Shown: piece by piece, positions 45,122 through 53,422 of the stretch
Layout of the letters: each line of letters opens with the position of its first letter
How positions within the stretch are numbered: position 1 is the first letter of the stretch
DNA from: Vibrio sp. SCSIO 43136
Lineage (GTDB): Bacteria > Pseudomonadota > Gammaproteobacteria > Enterobacterales > Vibrionaceae
Assembly: GCF_023716565.1 (NCBI RefSeq)
Contig: NZ_CP071848.1
Coordinates: 1,674,001-1,738,000, forward strand
Length of the DNA stretch: 64,000 bases
Reading direction: 5' to 3'
Notes under the pieces: model-generated
Told to the model about the DNA's origin: nothing
What the model saw: the letters and a program-made list of their open reading frames with translations, nothing else
Database searches by the model: none
Translations under genes and position numbers: made by a program

Positions 45122-45396
45122 TTGTCTGGGAAGAAGAATCTCTAAATGATCGTGAGAAGATCTTTGAATTTCTATACGACTTTAACCCAGCAGCGGCCGA
45201 GAAAACTGATGACCTCATTGAGTCAAAGGTTGAGTGCTCGTTAGAGCAACCATTAATGGGAGTTCAGCGAGATGGAATACAAGGCAGGCTGCTTATCATT
45301 CCTGAAATTTCGATGATTGTCTCGTACTGGGTTGAGGGTGAGAGCATTCGTATCATGCGTGTACTCCATCAAAAGCAGAAGTTCCCGATAAGCTAA
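45118..45396 (+). CDS. RelE/ParE-type toxin
   Basis: 92 residues. WEEESLNDREKIFEFLYDFN, LEQPLMGVQRDGIQGRLLIIPE and MRVLHQKQKFP are the RelE/ParE fold of the integron StbE-like group. Probably a ribosome-dependent mRNA nuclease or gyrase poison; not separable by eye. Translationally coupled to its antitoxin. Confidence 0.86.
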   Translation: MIVWEEESLNDREKIFEFLYDFNPAAAEKTDDLIESKVECSLEQPLMGVQRDGIQGRLLIIPEISMIVSYWVEGESIRIMRVLHQKQKFPIS

Positions 45397-45411
45397 CTTC
45401 CGGCGCTGGGT

Positions 45412-45534
45412 AACTAACGCTTTGCTAAAGTGCTGCTAACACCACGGAACCCACACCAAACCACCGTAAACACTAAAGCCAACCGAACCAAAAATGCCAA
45501 AGGTTAGCCGTCATTCTTGAGCAATTTGTTATAA
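45412..45534 (-). repeat. attC 1
   Basis: Cores AACTAAC and GTTATAA; 'gctaacaccac' left arm with GGTTAGC right arm (subtype b). Belongs to the Phd-ParE cassette. Confidence 0.9.
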
Positions 45535-45541
45535 CACATTG

Positions 45542-45829
45542 TTAAACATCACCTTCTGTCAAAATTTGACGACAGTTTCTCACTGTAAGAATTCGTACCT
45601 CGTGGCTCAAGCTGTAGATAATACGATAGTGGCCAAAAATGATTTCACGGTAATTGGTATTAGGCATTTCTGGAACAAAGCGCCCCATTTCGGGCATGCT
45701 TCCAAGCAACTCCGTTTTGTCGAAAACTTCGTTAACCCATTTTTCAGCAGCAGGTGGATTGTCTAAAGATATGAATTCGGCAGCATCACCGAGCTTTTGA
45801 AGGGCTAAAGGAGACCAAACTACTTTCAA
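45542..45829 (-). CDS. parE: ParE-type toxin
   Basis: 95 residues: WSPLALQKLGDAAEFISLDNP, NYREIIFGHYRIIYSL and VRILTVRNCRQIL are the ParE/RelE fold. Partnered with a Phd-type antitoxin rather than ParD. Stop lies just right of attC 1. ParE toxins poison gyrase (family knowledge). Confidence 0.88.
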   Translation of the reverse strand: MKVVWSPLALQKLGDAAEFISLDNPPAAEKWVNEVFDKTELLGSMPEMGRFVPEMPNTNYREIIFGHYRIIYSLSHEVRILTVRNCRQILTEGDV

Positions 45830-46107
45830 TTTTTAATGCGCCCTAGCACTTGAGCACGAGCATCTTCATTTGTTACACCTAAGCCAGAAGCTAACTGAGC
45901 CTCAGCAGTTCGCATCTCTTCAAGTAACTCAATCTTCTCTTGCATAGCTTCGTATTCAGCAACATCCAAAACAACTGCAACCCCTTTGCCACGTTGCGTA
46001 ATAACCAAAGGCCGACGAGTTTCATTGATTTGTTTGATGTATGAAGCTACACCTGCTCGGAACTCAGATAGCGGCTGAATGTCCTGATCGAAATGAATAC
46101 GGCTCAT
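45826..46107 (-). CDS. Phd/YefM-type antitoxin
   Basis: 93 residues; PLSEFRAGVASYIKQINETRRPLVITQRG and GVAVVLDVAEYEAM are the Phd/YefM DNA-binding fold. First gene of the toxin-antitoxin pair, 4-bp overlap with the toxin. Confidence 0.88.
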   Translation of the reverse strand: MSRIHFDQDIQPLSEFRAGVASYIKQINETRRPLVITQRGKGVAVVLDVAEYEAMQEKIELLEEMRTAEAQLASGLGVTNEDARAQVLGRIKN

Positions 46108-46120
46108 ATTGAACTCCTAA

Positions 46121-46142
46121 TGGTACAAAATAGTGTACAAAT
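46121..46142 (-). promoter_or_regulatory. Operator candidate for the Phd-ParE pair
   Basis: TGGTACAAAATAGTGTACAA holds two GTAC half-sites spaced 12 bp apart, 14-35 bp before the antitoxin ATG. Suits self-repression by the antitoxin complex. Confidence 0.45.
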
Positions 46143-46210
46143 GATAGTTCAATTCGTCATCATGAGCAAGAACAGTGCACTGTGTTATAGACATAATGCC
46201 CCCCACGAGG

Positions 46211-46289
46211 TGCTAGCCTCCAATATCGTGGATTAGCTTGAAGCCAGAGCCATAATTAGTGTGCAAACAGCTAAATTTGGAGGCTAGCA
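46211..46289 (+). promoter_or_regulatory. Perfect 13-bp inverted repeat covering the transposase ribosome site
   Basis: TGCTAGCCTCCAA (46211-46223) and TTGGAGGCTAGCA (46277-46289). The right arm contains the GGAGG and the first base of the ATG. RNA entering from outside the element would fold and hide the start; a promoter inside the loop would not make the left arm. Confidence 0.6.
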
Positions 46290-47443
46290 TGAGTAACGAT
46301 AGCATAATTTTCATAGGCTTAGATACGCACAAGTCATTTATTCAAGTCGCAGTTCTACAAGGTCATCGTGGTGCTAAGCCAGAGCACCTTGGAAAGATTA
46401 AGGCCAATAAGTCCGCTCTCATTAAATTAGCTCAGCAATTACAATCGAAGTTTCCCAAGGCAACCTTACACTTTGTCTACGAAGCAGGACCATGTGGATA
46501 CTGGACTTACCGACTACTTACTAGCCTTGGGCACTGCTGCTATGTCGTGGCCCCTCCCTCATTCCTAAAAAGTCTGGCGACCGAATCAAAACCGACAAGC
46601 GTGATGCGGCTAAACTCGCCAAGCTTTTTAAAGCTGAAGAACTTACCCCCTATTTACGTCCCTGAAGCAGAAGATGAAGCCATTCGAGACTTATCCCGAG
46701 CTAGAGAAACTGCCATGCAGGATTTAAAGGATGCCAAGCTCCAGCTCAAAGGCTTCCTTCTACGCAATAATGTTCAAGCCACTGTGAACGACAACTGGTC
46801 TAAAAAGCATCTACGGTGGCTGACTGACCTCATCATGCCTCATCACAGCCAACAAATCGTTCACCAAGAGATGATTATTACCATCAGCGAACGAATCCAA
46901 CGCCTGCAAAGACTCGACAACGAACTGCTACAGCAAGCCAAAAACTGGCGATATTATCCTGTCGTTAAGGCCATACAAGCCATGCGAGGCGTCCGTTTGT
47001 TAGTCGCACTCGGAACCGTCGCCGAACTCGGAGACTTGCGTAGGTTCGACCACCCTAGGAAGTTGATGGCCTACCTAGGGCTCGTACCAACTGAAAGCTC
47101 AAGTGGAAGCAAAACAAGGCGAGGAAGCTTAACAAAATGTGGCAATAGCCGAGCAAGGCGACTACTGATTGAAGGTGCGCAAACCTACAAGCATAAAGCC
47201 AACATCTCTGTTGAGTTACAGCGTCGGCAAGAGTGTTTACCCAAAGAAGTCATTGATATTGCTTGGCGAGCTCAGCAAAGACTCTGTCGCCGTTACCAGC
47301 GACTGCTTCAAAGAGGTAAGCATCGAAATGTCGTTGTCACGGCCATCGCCAGAGAGATGATCGCCTATATCTGGGCGATTGCTCGAGAGGTAATCATCTG
47401 CGAAGCCGACCAAAAAGCTCGCATCGCAAGGTTGCCATCATGA
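46289..47443 (+). pseudogene. IS110-family transposase with two compensating frameshifts
   Basis: 384 codons from ATG 46289 (GGAGG upstream). N-terminal FIGLDTHKSFIQVAV has the first Asp and YEAGPCGYWTYR the Glu. From about 46551 the frame loses one base and recovers it near 46652. In the shifted frame the DNA reads [19 protein letters not shown], which holds the third catalytic Asp; the actual frame replaces it by unrelated residues. The C-terminal domain (AMRGVRLLVALGTVAELGDL) is intact. Therefore probably inactive, unless the two indels are sequencing errors. Confidence 0.7.
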
Positions 47444-47454
47444 AAATCGAATTA

Positions 47455-47668
47455 GTGTTAATGCATTGGATGAAGCATCGGGTGTGGCAAAACCACCGAA
47501 GGCGTTAGGACGGCAGTAAAGCAAAAGCTTTATTGAACCACGAGCATAGACTGAAGCCAGGTGCCACGACGGAACAAGTAAGGTAGGCTCTGCTCATCAG
47601 CGATGAGTAATCCACGGATATCAGCATGAGAACCGACGAAATTACTTGCTTCATCTATGCGTTAACAC
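47455..47668 (+). ncRNA. Candidate guide (bridge/seek) RNA region of the IS110-type element
   Basis: A 22-23-nt imperfect inverted repeat (left arm 47455-47477, right arm 47647-47668, about 19 matched positions) encloses about 170 nt. That segment holds further small hairpins, e.g. CTCATC-AGC-GATGAG near 47597. It lies directly downstream of the transposase, where IS1111-group elements are known to encode their target-guiding RNA. Exact RNA ends are unknown. Confidence 0.5.
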
Positions 47669-47742
47669 TATCTCTCATAAAGACAAAGGCTCTGAAAATG
47701 TAGGGGCAGAAACTTCTACGTTTTAATTGACAGTGGGGGTCA

Positions 47743-47865
47743 TATCAACGCCCTGCTAAGGTGCGGCTAACACCACGTAACCTGAGCACAGCCACCGTAA
47801 TCACTAAACTCAACCAAACCAAAAATGCCAAAGGTTAGCCGTCACTCTTAAGCAATTTGTTACGG
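47743..47865 (-). repeat. attC 2
   Basis: Left core altered to TATCAAC where the IS ends; right core GTTACGG. Subtype b arms. Confidence 0.85.
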
Positions 47866-47871
47866 ATCCAC

Positions 47872-47902
47872 TTGCAACAATTGTAGCAGGTTACTACAAT
47901 TG
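47872..47902 (+). promoter_or_regulatory. Promoter with overlapping palindromic operator of a toxin-antitoxin cassette
   Basis: TTGCAA, 17 bp, TACAAT form a near-consensus promoter. The perfect repeat CAATTGTAG-CAGGTTA-CTACAATTG (47878-47902) covers the spacer and the -10 box, so binding there would block transcription; the antitoxin is the likely repressor. Confidence 0.75.
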
Positions 47903-47933
47903 GATAAATATACACACCCATAGGACTACAAAT

Positions 47934-48155
47934 ATGCCAACTGCAAGCGTACGTATTGACCAAGACCTTTTTGACAAAGCCGCTATCATGGCGAAAGCAC
48001 TTAACCGCACTACTCCAAAGCAAATTGAACACTGGGCTAAAATCGGTGAAATGATGGAAGATAACCCAGACCTACCTTATGAATTTGTAAAACAAGCGAT
48101 TATTGCAAAAGCTGAAAAAGAAGCTGGCAAGTTAGAGGAATACAGTTTTGACTAA
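47934..48155 (+). CDS. ParD-like antitoxin
   Basis: 73 residues: TASVRIDQDLFDKAAIMAKALNRTTPKQIEHWAKIG is a ribbon-helix-helix pattern of the ParD-like group (shown in part), acidic C-terminus for toxin binding. Reads against the array direction with its own promoter. Confidence 0.84.
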   Translation: MPTASVRIDQDLFDKAAIMAKALNRTTPKQIEHWAKIGEMMEDNPDLPYEFVKQAIIAKAEKEAGKLEEYSFD

Positions 48156-48438
48156 GATCACCTCTGTACTTCAAACCCCTAGCTTCAAAAAAGCAGTCAA
48201 AAAGCTGCACAAAAACCAAAAAACGGATCTTGATAACGCTATCAGAGAACTTCTGAAAGATCCGTATTTGGGCGAGCAAAAGAAAGGCGATCTATCCTTT
48301 CTTCGTGTACACAAGTTCAAGATGGTAAAACAACTTACCTTACTCGGATACAGCTACGAAGACGGTACTGTTACTTTAGAGCTAATTGCACTGGGCTCTC
48401 ACGAAAATTTCTACCGGGATGTCAAAAGGTTCTACTGA
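48148..48438 (+). CDS. RelE/ParE family toxin
   Basis: 96 residues: QTPSFKKAVKKLHKNQKTDLD, LRVHKFKMVKQLTLLGYSYE and GSHENFYRDVKRFY are the RelE-like core. Overlaps the antitoxin by 8 bp. Stop is two bases left of the next attC. Confidence 0.85.
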   Translation: MTKITSVLQTPSFKKAVKKLHKNQKTDLDNAIRELLKDPYLGEQKKGDLSFLRVHKFKMVKQLTLLGYSYEDGTVTLELIALGSHENFYRDVKRFY

Positions 48439-48439
48439 G

Positions 48440-48560
48440 CCATAACGCCTGCTTAAGCAGCTGCCATGCACAACACCCAAACAGACCACCGTAATCACAT
48501 AAGCCAATTCGAACCAAAAATGCCATAGGTTGGCAGTCCGACTTCAAGCGCTTGTTATGT
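48440..48560 (-). repeat. attC 3
   Basis: Cores CCATAAC and GTTATGT; left arm GCAGCTGCC, right arm GGCAGTCCGACTTC (subtype a). Confidence 0.92.
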
Positions 48561-49160
48561 GCTTAGTTTGCGTAATATACGTACAGCCCTCTCATGCTCT
48601 TTACCAACCAACCCTAAACTTTGGTGAAAACGAAACCCTGAACGTTTAATCTGAGCTACATCTAAAGCTTTTTGAGCTTCTAAACTGTCGTGATTAATTA
48701 TTGCGAAAGTCGTATGCCACTTAAAATAATCCAACGGAAACGTTAATTGTTCAAAACACTCTCGTAAGACGTTTGAAGCTTCAGTGTATTCACTTTCAAT
48801 TTTCTGTGTTGCCACCAAATATGGATAATCTAAATATGCTTGAGTCTGGTAAGTGTTAGATGCTTTTTCACGTTTTATAATTTCTTTGTAAGTTGAAATG
48901 CAATTATCTAATTGATTAAGTTTTTTGTAGGCTGATGCTTTTGCTAACAAAGCACGAACATCTTCAGAGGCATCTATCCTGATTTCGAAGTATTCTTCTA
49001 CCAACCTAAGCGTTACATCTGGATGATTTCCACTCAAACTCAATGCTTGAATTACCAAATATTGGTACCTTTGAGTTCGTGCTCTTTTCAGCTTAGAGTA
49101 AAACGCCTTCTCTATAGCTTCATTCCAGTCTTCATTTCTGTACCAATCTTCCGATGACAT
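48555..49160 (-). CDS. Hypothetical TPR-like cassette protein
   Basis: 201 residues, all-helical, with tandem repeats resembling TPR: VRALLAKASAYKKLNQLDNCISTYKEIIKR and YPYLVATQKIESEYTEASNVLRECFEQ (in part). ATG 49160 has a strong AGGAGGAG. The stop codon TAA lies inside the attC 3 core, so gene and recombination site overlap. Function unknown. Confidence 0.75.
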   Translation of the reverse strand: MSSEDWYRNEDWNEAIEKAFYSKLKRARTQRYQYLVIQALSLSGNHPDVTLRLVEEYFEIRIDASEDVRALLAKASAYKKLNQLDNCISTYKEIIKREKASNTYQTQAYLDYPYLVATQKIESEYTEASNVLRECFEQLTFPLDYFKWHTTFAIINHDSLEAQKALDVAQIKRSGFRFHQSLGLVGKEHERAVRILRKLST

Positions 49161-49173
49161 AACTCCTCCTAGC

Positions 49174-49295
49174 ACATAACGCCTACTTAAGCGGCTGCCA
49201 ATGCACAACACTCAAACAGACCACCGTAATCACTAAACCCAATTCGAACCAAAAATGCCATAGGTTGGCAGTCCGACTTCAAGCACTTGTTAGTT
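49174..49295 (-). repeat. attC 4
   Basis: Cores ACATAAC and GTTAGTT; subtype a with CCTACTTAAG in the left arm. Confidence 0.92.
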
Positions 49296-49715
49296 TGCCA
49301 ACCCACCCTAACCTGATGGCTGGGTGCCAAGGTGCTGATTTAAAATACAACACTTAAACCGTACGCTGTTGTAAACGGACAGCTGGCCAACTCGAACACA
49401 CCGCACAAACGCACGTGGCAAAGAAGAGACAATCGCAGAGTTTTTTGACCAAACACCGGCATAAAATGGCAAAGGATACTTTCACTGTTGCCAACAACAG
49501 CACTAGTAAACTCCAAACTCGATGAACAGTGTTCCAGCAAAAAAGAAGCAGCGCCTCCGAACACCAAACGAATGAAAGCTACAGTAAACGACGAGCGAAC
49601 CACAAACACCTAAATCAAAGTGCCACCGGAAAGAACGTGGCTTGGTGAAGACGAACAGGTGAACACCCGAAAAACAGAACTAAGCTCTTATTTGGACTGG
49701 CTTTTTCTAAACGCA
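49296..49715 (-). repeat. Gene-poor repeat cassette, type A copy 1
   Basis: 420 bp. Contains the family core AAGGATACTTTCAC, the CTGTTG-CCAA-CAACAG hairpin and GCCACCGGAAAGAACGTGGC hairpin. A minus-strand frame of 89 codons starting at GTG exists here only. Confidence 0.85.
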
Positions 49716-49838
49716 AACTAACGCCCGCTTAACTTGCTGCCAACTGCACCGAACTCAAACAAGCCACCGTAATCACTAAACTCAAACCGAACCAAAAATG
49801 CCATAGGTTGGCAGTCCGACTTCAAGCACTTGTTAGTT
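49716..49838 (-). repeat. attC 5, chimeric arms
   Basis: Left arm CTTAACTTGCTGCC is subtype c but right arm GGCAGTCCGACTTC is subtype a, so the hairpin has extra mismatches. Cores AACTAAC and GTTAGTT. Confidence 0.9.
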
Positions 49839-50248
49839 TGCAAACACACCCTAAGCTAAAGGCTTGGTGCCAAGATGCTGATTTAACTTACAATACTTAA
49901 ACCGTACGCTGATGTAAATGGACAGCTGACCAACTTGAACACACCGCACAAACGCACGTGGCAAGAAGAGAAAATCGCAGAATTTTGCGAGCAAACACTG
50001 TGACAAAATGGCAAAGGATACTTTCACTATTGCCAACAACAGCACTAGTAAAACCCAGACTCGATGAACAGTGTTCCAGCAAAAAAGAAACAGCGCTTTC
50101 GAACAACAAAAGAATGGTCGCTTCAGTAAACGATGAGCGAGCCACAAACACCTAAATCAAAGTGCCACCGGAAAGAACGTGGCTTGGTGAAGACGAACAG
50201 GTGAACATCCAGAACACTGAACTAAGCTCTTATTTGGATTAGCTTTTT
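49839..50248 (-). repeat. Gene-poor repeat cassette, type A copy 2, fused to next cassette
   Basis: Ends at GGATTAGCTTTTTCCAAC, where a deletion joins it to the truncated attC. One base shorter than its siblings in the GTGGCAAGAAG segment. Confidence 0.82.
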
Positions 50249-50346
50249 CCAACTGCACCATACTTAAACAGACCACCATAATCACATAAGCCAAACCGAA
50301 CCAAAAATGCCATAGGTTGGCAGTCAGGTTGAAGCGATTGTTAGTT
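50249..50346 (-). repeat. Truncated attC 6
   Basis: Left core and outer left arm missing; CCAAC joins directly to TGCACC. Right half intact with subtype c arm GGCAGTCAGGTTGAAG and core GTTAGTT. Likely unable to recombine. Confidence 0.85.
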
Positions 50347-50694
50347 TTCTGATTCGATGAAGCCTAAGATTTCTTGATACTTTTCAGCGACAATGTCTAC
50401 AGAGTTGTCATCATGGTAGATGCGATACAACTTACCGCCTTCACCATCGTTTGTGTTTATGAAATATGGATCACCTGAACCCGTCAAACAACTAGCTACT
50501 GCGATGTACCCCATACTTGACACTGCTATACCTGGGTAACAGTTATCTGTTTCATCGACAATCTCTAATTCGCTGAACAGCTGAAAATCCGCTCCCAACT
50601 CTGAGATATCATGCTCATCAGGGATTTCACATGTTTTACCCGTCAATTCGTTGTCTCGAAGGAAACTTAGCCAATAATCAGGTACTTTTATCAC
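50341..50694 (-). CDS. SMI1/KNR4-like (SUKH) protein
   Basis: 117 residues. Opens VPDYWLSFLRDNELTG; SCLTGSGDPYFINTNDG and LYRIYHDDNS match the SMI1/KNR4 fold, often immunity proteins against contact toxins; no toxin is adjacent. Stop codon lies inside the attC 6 core. Its cassette lost part of its attC. Confidence 0.72.
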   Translation of the reverse strand: MIKVPDYWLSFLRDNELTGKTCEIPDEHDISELGADFQLFSELEIVDETDNCYPGIAVSSMGYIAVASCLTGSGDPYFINTNDGEGGKLYRIYHDDNSVDIVAEKYQEILGFIESEN

Positions 50695-50710
50695 TGTAAC
50701 TCCAAATGAA

Positions 50711-50832
50711 AACTAACGCCTGCTTAAGCGGCTGCCAATGCACGGCACCCAAACAAACCACCGTAATCACTAAACCCAATTCGAACCAAAAATGCCATAG
50801 GTTGGCAGTCCGACTTCAAGCACTTGTTAGTT
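50711..50832 (-). repeat. attC 7
   Basis: Subtype a; cores AACTAAC and GTTAGTT. Confidence 0.92.
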
Positions 50833-51252
50833 TGCCAACACACCCTAAGCTAAAGGCTGGGTGCCAAGGTGCTGATTTAAAATACAATACTTAAACCGTA
50901 CGCTGATGTAAATGGACAGTTGACCAACTTGAATACACAGCTCAAACGAACTTGGGAATGAAGAGACAATCGCAGAGTTTTGCGATCAAACACTGTGATA
51001 AAATGGCAAAGGATACTTTCACTGTTGCCAACAACAGCACCAGAAAAGCCCCTACTCTACCGACACTGTTTCAGCGAAAAAGAAGCAGCGCCTCCGAACA
51101 CCAAACGAATGAAAGCTACAGTAAATGACGAGCGAACCACAAACACCTAAATCAAAGTGCCACCGGAAAGAATATGGCTTGGTGAGAAAGGACAGGTGAA
51201 CACCCAGAACACTGAACTAAGCTCTTATTTGAATTGGCTTTTTCTAACCGCA
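50833..51252 (-). repeat. Gene-poor repeat cassette, type A copy 3
   Basis: 420 bp; ATCGCA/TGCGAT hairpin intact here; hairpin GTGGC changed to ATGGC. Minus-strand frame of about 42 codons (VGQLSIYISVRFKYC) is open. Confidence 0.85.
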
Positions 51253-51375
51253 AACTAACGCCTTGCTAAGATGCGGCTAACTGCCACAAAACCTAAGCAA
51301 AGCCACCGTAATCACTAAACCCAACGAACTAAAAATGCCAAAGGTTAGCCGTCATTCTTGAGCAATTTGTTATGT
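51253..51375 (-). repeat. attC 8
   Basis: Subtype b (CTTGCTAAGATGCGGC / GGTTAGCCGTCATTC); cores AACTAAC and GTTATGT. Confidence 0.92.
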
Positions 51376-51741
51376 TGCGAGACAGTGCGATGAACCTAAA
51401 GGCATAGTGACAAGGTGTTGATTTAGAATACATTACTAGACCCTGCCACTGAAGTAAAACGGACAGCTGCCCAAGTTGAACTGACTCGATTAACGCACTT
51501 GGCAATGAAGCGACATTTGAGGACGTTCCCACACCAGTTGCACTCACATGACCAAGGATACTTTCACTGAAGCTGACCACAGCGAACACGGAAATTTCGG
51601 TTTACAGGCGGGCATCCCCCCCCCCAAAGAAACAGCGTGCTTGAACACCAAAAATTTTGAAGACTGAAAGGTGAAAAGCACTGACGTAGAACTCAGTACC
51701 CTTACGACGAACCAAACTAGAAAAAATGAACTAAAACAGCC
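51376..51741 (-). repeat. Gene-poor repeat cassette, type B copy 1
   Basis: 366 bp, diverged from type A but keeps CAAGGATACTTTCACTG. Has a run of ten C near 51618 and lacks the GCCACCGG hairpin. Confidence 0.8.
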
Positions 51742-51862
51742 ACATAACGCCTGCTTAAGCGGCTGCCAATGCACAACACTTAAACAGACCACCGTAATCA
51801 CTAAACCCAATTTGAACCAAAAATGCCATAGGTTGGCAGTCCACTTGAAGCATTTGTTAGTT
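51742..51862 (-). repeat. attC 9
   Basis: Subtype a-prime, right arm GGCAGTCCACTTGAAGCATTT; cores ACATAAC and GTTAGTT. Confidence 0.92.
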
Positions 51863-52282
51863 TGCCAGCCCACCCTAAGCTAATGGCTAGATGCCAAGAT
51901 GCTGATTTAAAATACAATACTTAAACCGTGCGCTGATGTAAACGGACTGCTGACCAACTCGAACACACCGCACAAACGCACTTGGCAATGAAGCGACAAT
52001 CGTAGAATTTTGCGGCCAAACACAGTGACAAAATGGCAAAGGATACTTTCACTGTTGCCAACAACAGCACAAGTAAAAACTAATCTCTATAGATAGTGTT
52101 TCAGCGAAAAAGAAACAGCGCCTCCGAACACCAAACGAATGGAAGCTACAGTAAACGACGAGCGGACTACAAACACTTGAATCAAAGTGCCACCGGAAAG
52201 AACGTGACTTGGTGAAGACGAACAGGTGAACACCCGAAAAACAGAACTAAGCTCTTATTTGGGCTGGCTTTTTCTAACCACA
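51863..52282 (-). repeat. Gene-poor repeat cassette, type A copy 4
   Basis: 420 bp; the minus-strand frame reads VASLPSAFVRCVRVGQQSVY and stays open to its stop. Hairpin partner altered to GTGAC. Confidence 0.85.
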
Positions 52283-52403
52283 AACTAACGCCTGCTTAAG
52301 CGGCTGCCAATGCACGACACCTAAACAGACCGCCGTAATCACTAAAGCCAATTCGAACCAAAAATGCCATAGGTTGGCAGTCCACTTGAAGCATTTGTTA
52401 GTT
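52283..52403 (-). repeat. attC 10
   Basis: Subtype a-prime; cores AACTAAC and GTTAGTT. Confidence 0.92.
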
Positions 52404-52822
52404 TGCCAAGCCACCCAAAGCTAATGGCTGGTTACCAAGATGCTGATTTAAAATACAATACTTAAACCGTACGCTATTGTAAACGGACAGCTGACCAACT
52501 TAAACACACCGCACAAACGCACGTGGCAAAGAAGAGACAATCGCAAAATTTCACGAGCAAACACTGTGACAAAATGGCAAAGGATACTTTCACTGTTGCC
52601 AACAACAGCACCAGTAAAGCCCTACTCTACCGACACTGTTTCAGCGAAAAAGAAGCAGCGCCTCCGAACACCAAACGATTGAAAGCTACAGTAAACGACG
52701 AGCGAACCACAAACACTTAAATCAAAGTGCCACCGGAAAGAACATGGCTTGGTGAATACGAACAGGTGAACACCCGAAAAAATGAACTAAGCTCTTATTT
52801 AGATTGGCTTTTTCCAACCACA
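52404..52822 (-). repeat. Gene-poor repeat cassette, type A copy 5
   Basis: 419 bp; a TAA breaks the minus-strand frame kept by its siblings. A 65-codon plus-strand frame is open here but not in most copies. Confidence 0.85.
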
Positions 52823-52945
52823 AACTAACGCCTTGCTAAGGTGCGGCTTACACCACGAAACCCAAGCAAAGCCACCATAAACACTGAAACCGACCGAACC
52901 AAAAATGCCAAGGGTTAGCCGTCACTCTTAAGCAATTTGTTATAC
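52823..52945 (-). repeat. attC 11
   Basis: Subtype b; cores AACTAAC and GTTATAC. Confidence 0.92.
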
Positions 52946-52954
52946 GTTGTTTTC

Positions 52955-53260
52955 CTAACCTAGCACTGGTCTGAAAAAGCTACGTTCATAACTAATAATG
53001 CAGTCTACTTTATCTGCGAACTCAAAAGCTTCAATGCATGCAGGATCATTTAAAGAGTTAAGACGATATACCTCGTAAGCTGATAAGCTTTCAAATGTGA
53101 ACAAAGCTAGAGCTATGTTATTCGCACCTTCTGACGGTAGGAAATAGCCGTTGTGCTGCCCACCGAATTTCTCAACAAGTGGAATCCACATCCTTGCGTA
53201 CTCTTCAAACTCTTTGACCTTTTTCGGGTCAATCACATACCTTACATAGCAAGTAATCAT
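52955..53260 (-). CDS. NIPSNAP family protein
   Basis: 101 residues; ITCYVRYVIDPKKVKEFEEYAR and FGGQHNGYFLPSEGANNIAL are typical of bacterial NIPSNAP (ferredoxin-like) proteins. Intact cassette gene, stop just right of attC 11. Function unknown. Confidence 0.85.
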   Translation of the reverse strand: MITCYVRYVIDPKKVKEFEEYARMWIPLVEKFGGQHNGYFLPSEGANNIALALFTFESLSAYEVYRLNSLNDPACIEAFEFADKVDCIISYERSFFRPVLG

Positions 53261-53300
53261 AAGCTTAAAATCCTTCTAAGTGCCTAAATTTGTGAGAAAC

Positions 53301-53422
53301 GTATAACGCCCGCTTAACTTGCTGCCAACTGCACCGAACTCAAACAGGCCACCGTAATCACTAACGCCAAACCGAACCAAAAATGCCACAGGTTGGCAGT
53401 CAGGTTGAAGCGATTGTTATAT
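53301..53422 (-). repeat. attC 12
   Basis: Subtype c with matched arms GCTTAACTTGCTGCC / GGCAGTCAGGTTGAAGC; cores GTATAAC and GTTATAT. Confidence 0.92.

Larger units (their letters stand above)
46196..47743 (+). mobile_element. IS110/IS1111-type insertion sequence at a cassette junction
   Basis: About 1548 bp with near-matched short ends ATGCCCCCCAC and GTGGGGGTCAT (10 of 11). A DEDD-type transposase gene is followed by a 300-bp noncoding end, the layout of the IS1111 group. The right end abuts the left core of attC 2, so it inserted at the recombination point between two cassettes. No clear target duplication. Confidence 0.75.

Noticed and set aside
51544..51873. Minus-strand ORFs that translate attC sites (also 57218-57418 and 62761-62949)
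   Set aside because: They are mostly attC sequence read as WHFWFKLGLVITVVCL-like peptides, of the kind often auto-annotated in vibrio integrons. No ribosome site; explained by the repeat.
52523..52720. Plus-strand 60-86 codon ORFs inside the repeat cassettes
   Set aside because: Present in some copies only and disrupted by indels in others; not conserved as protein.
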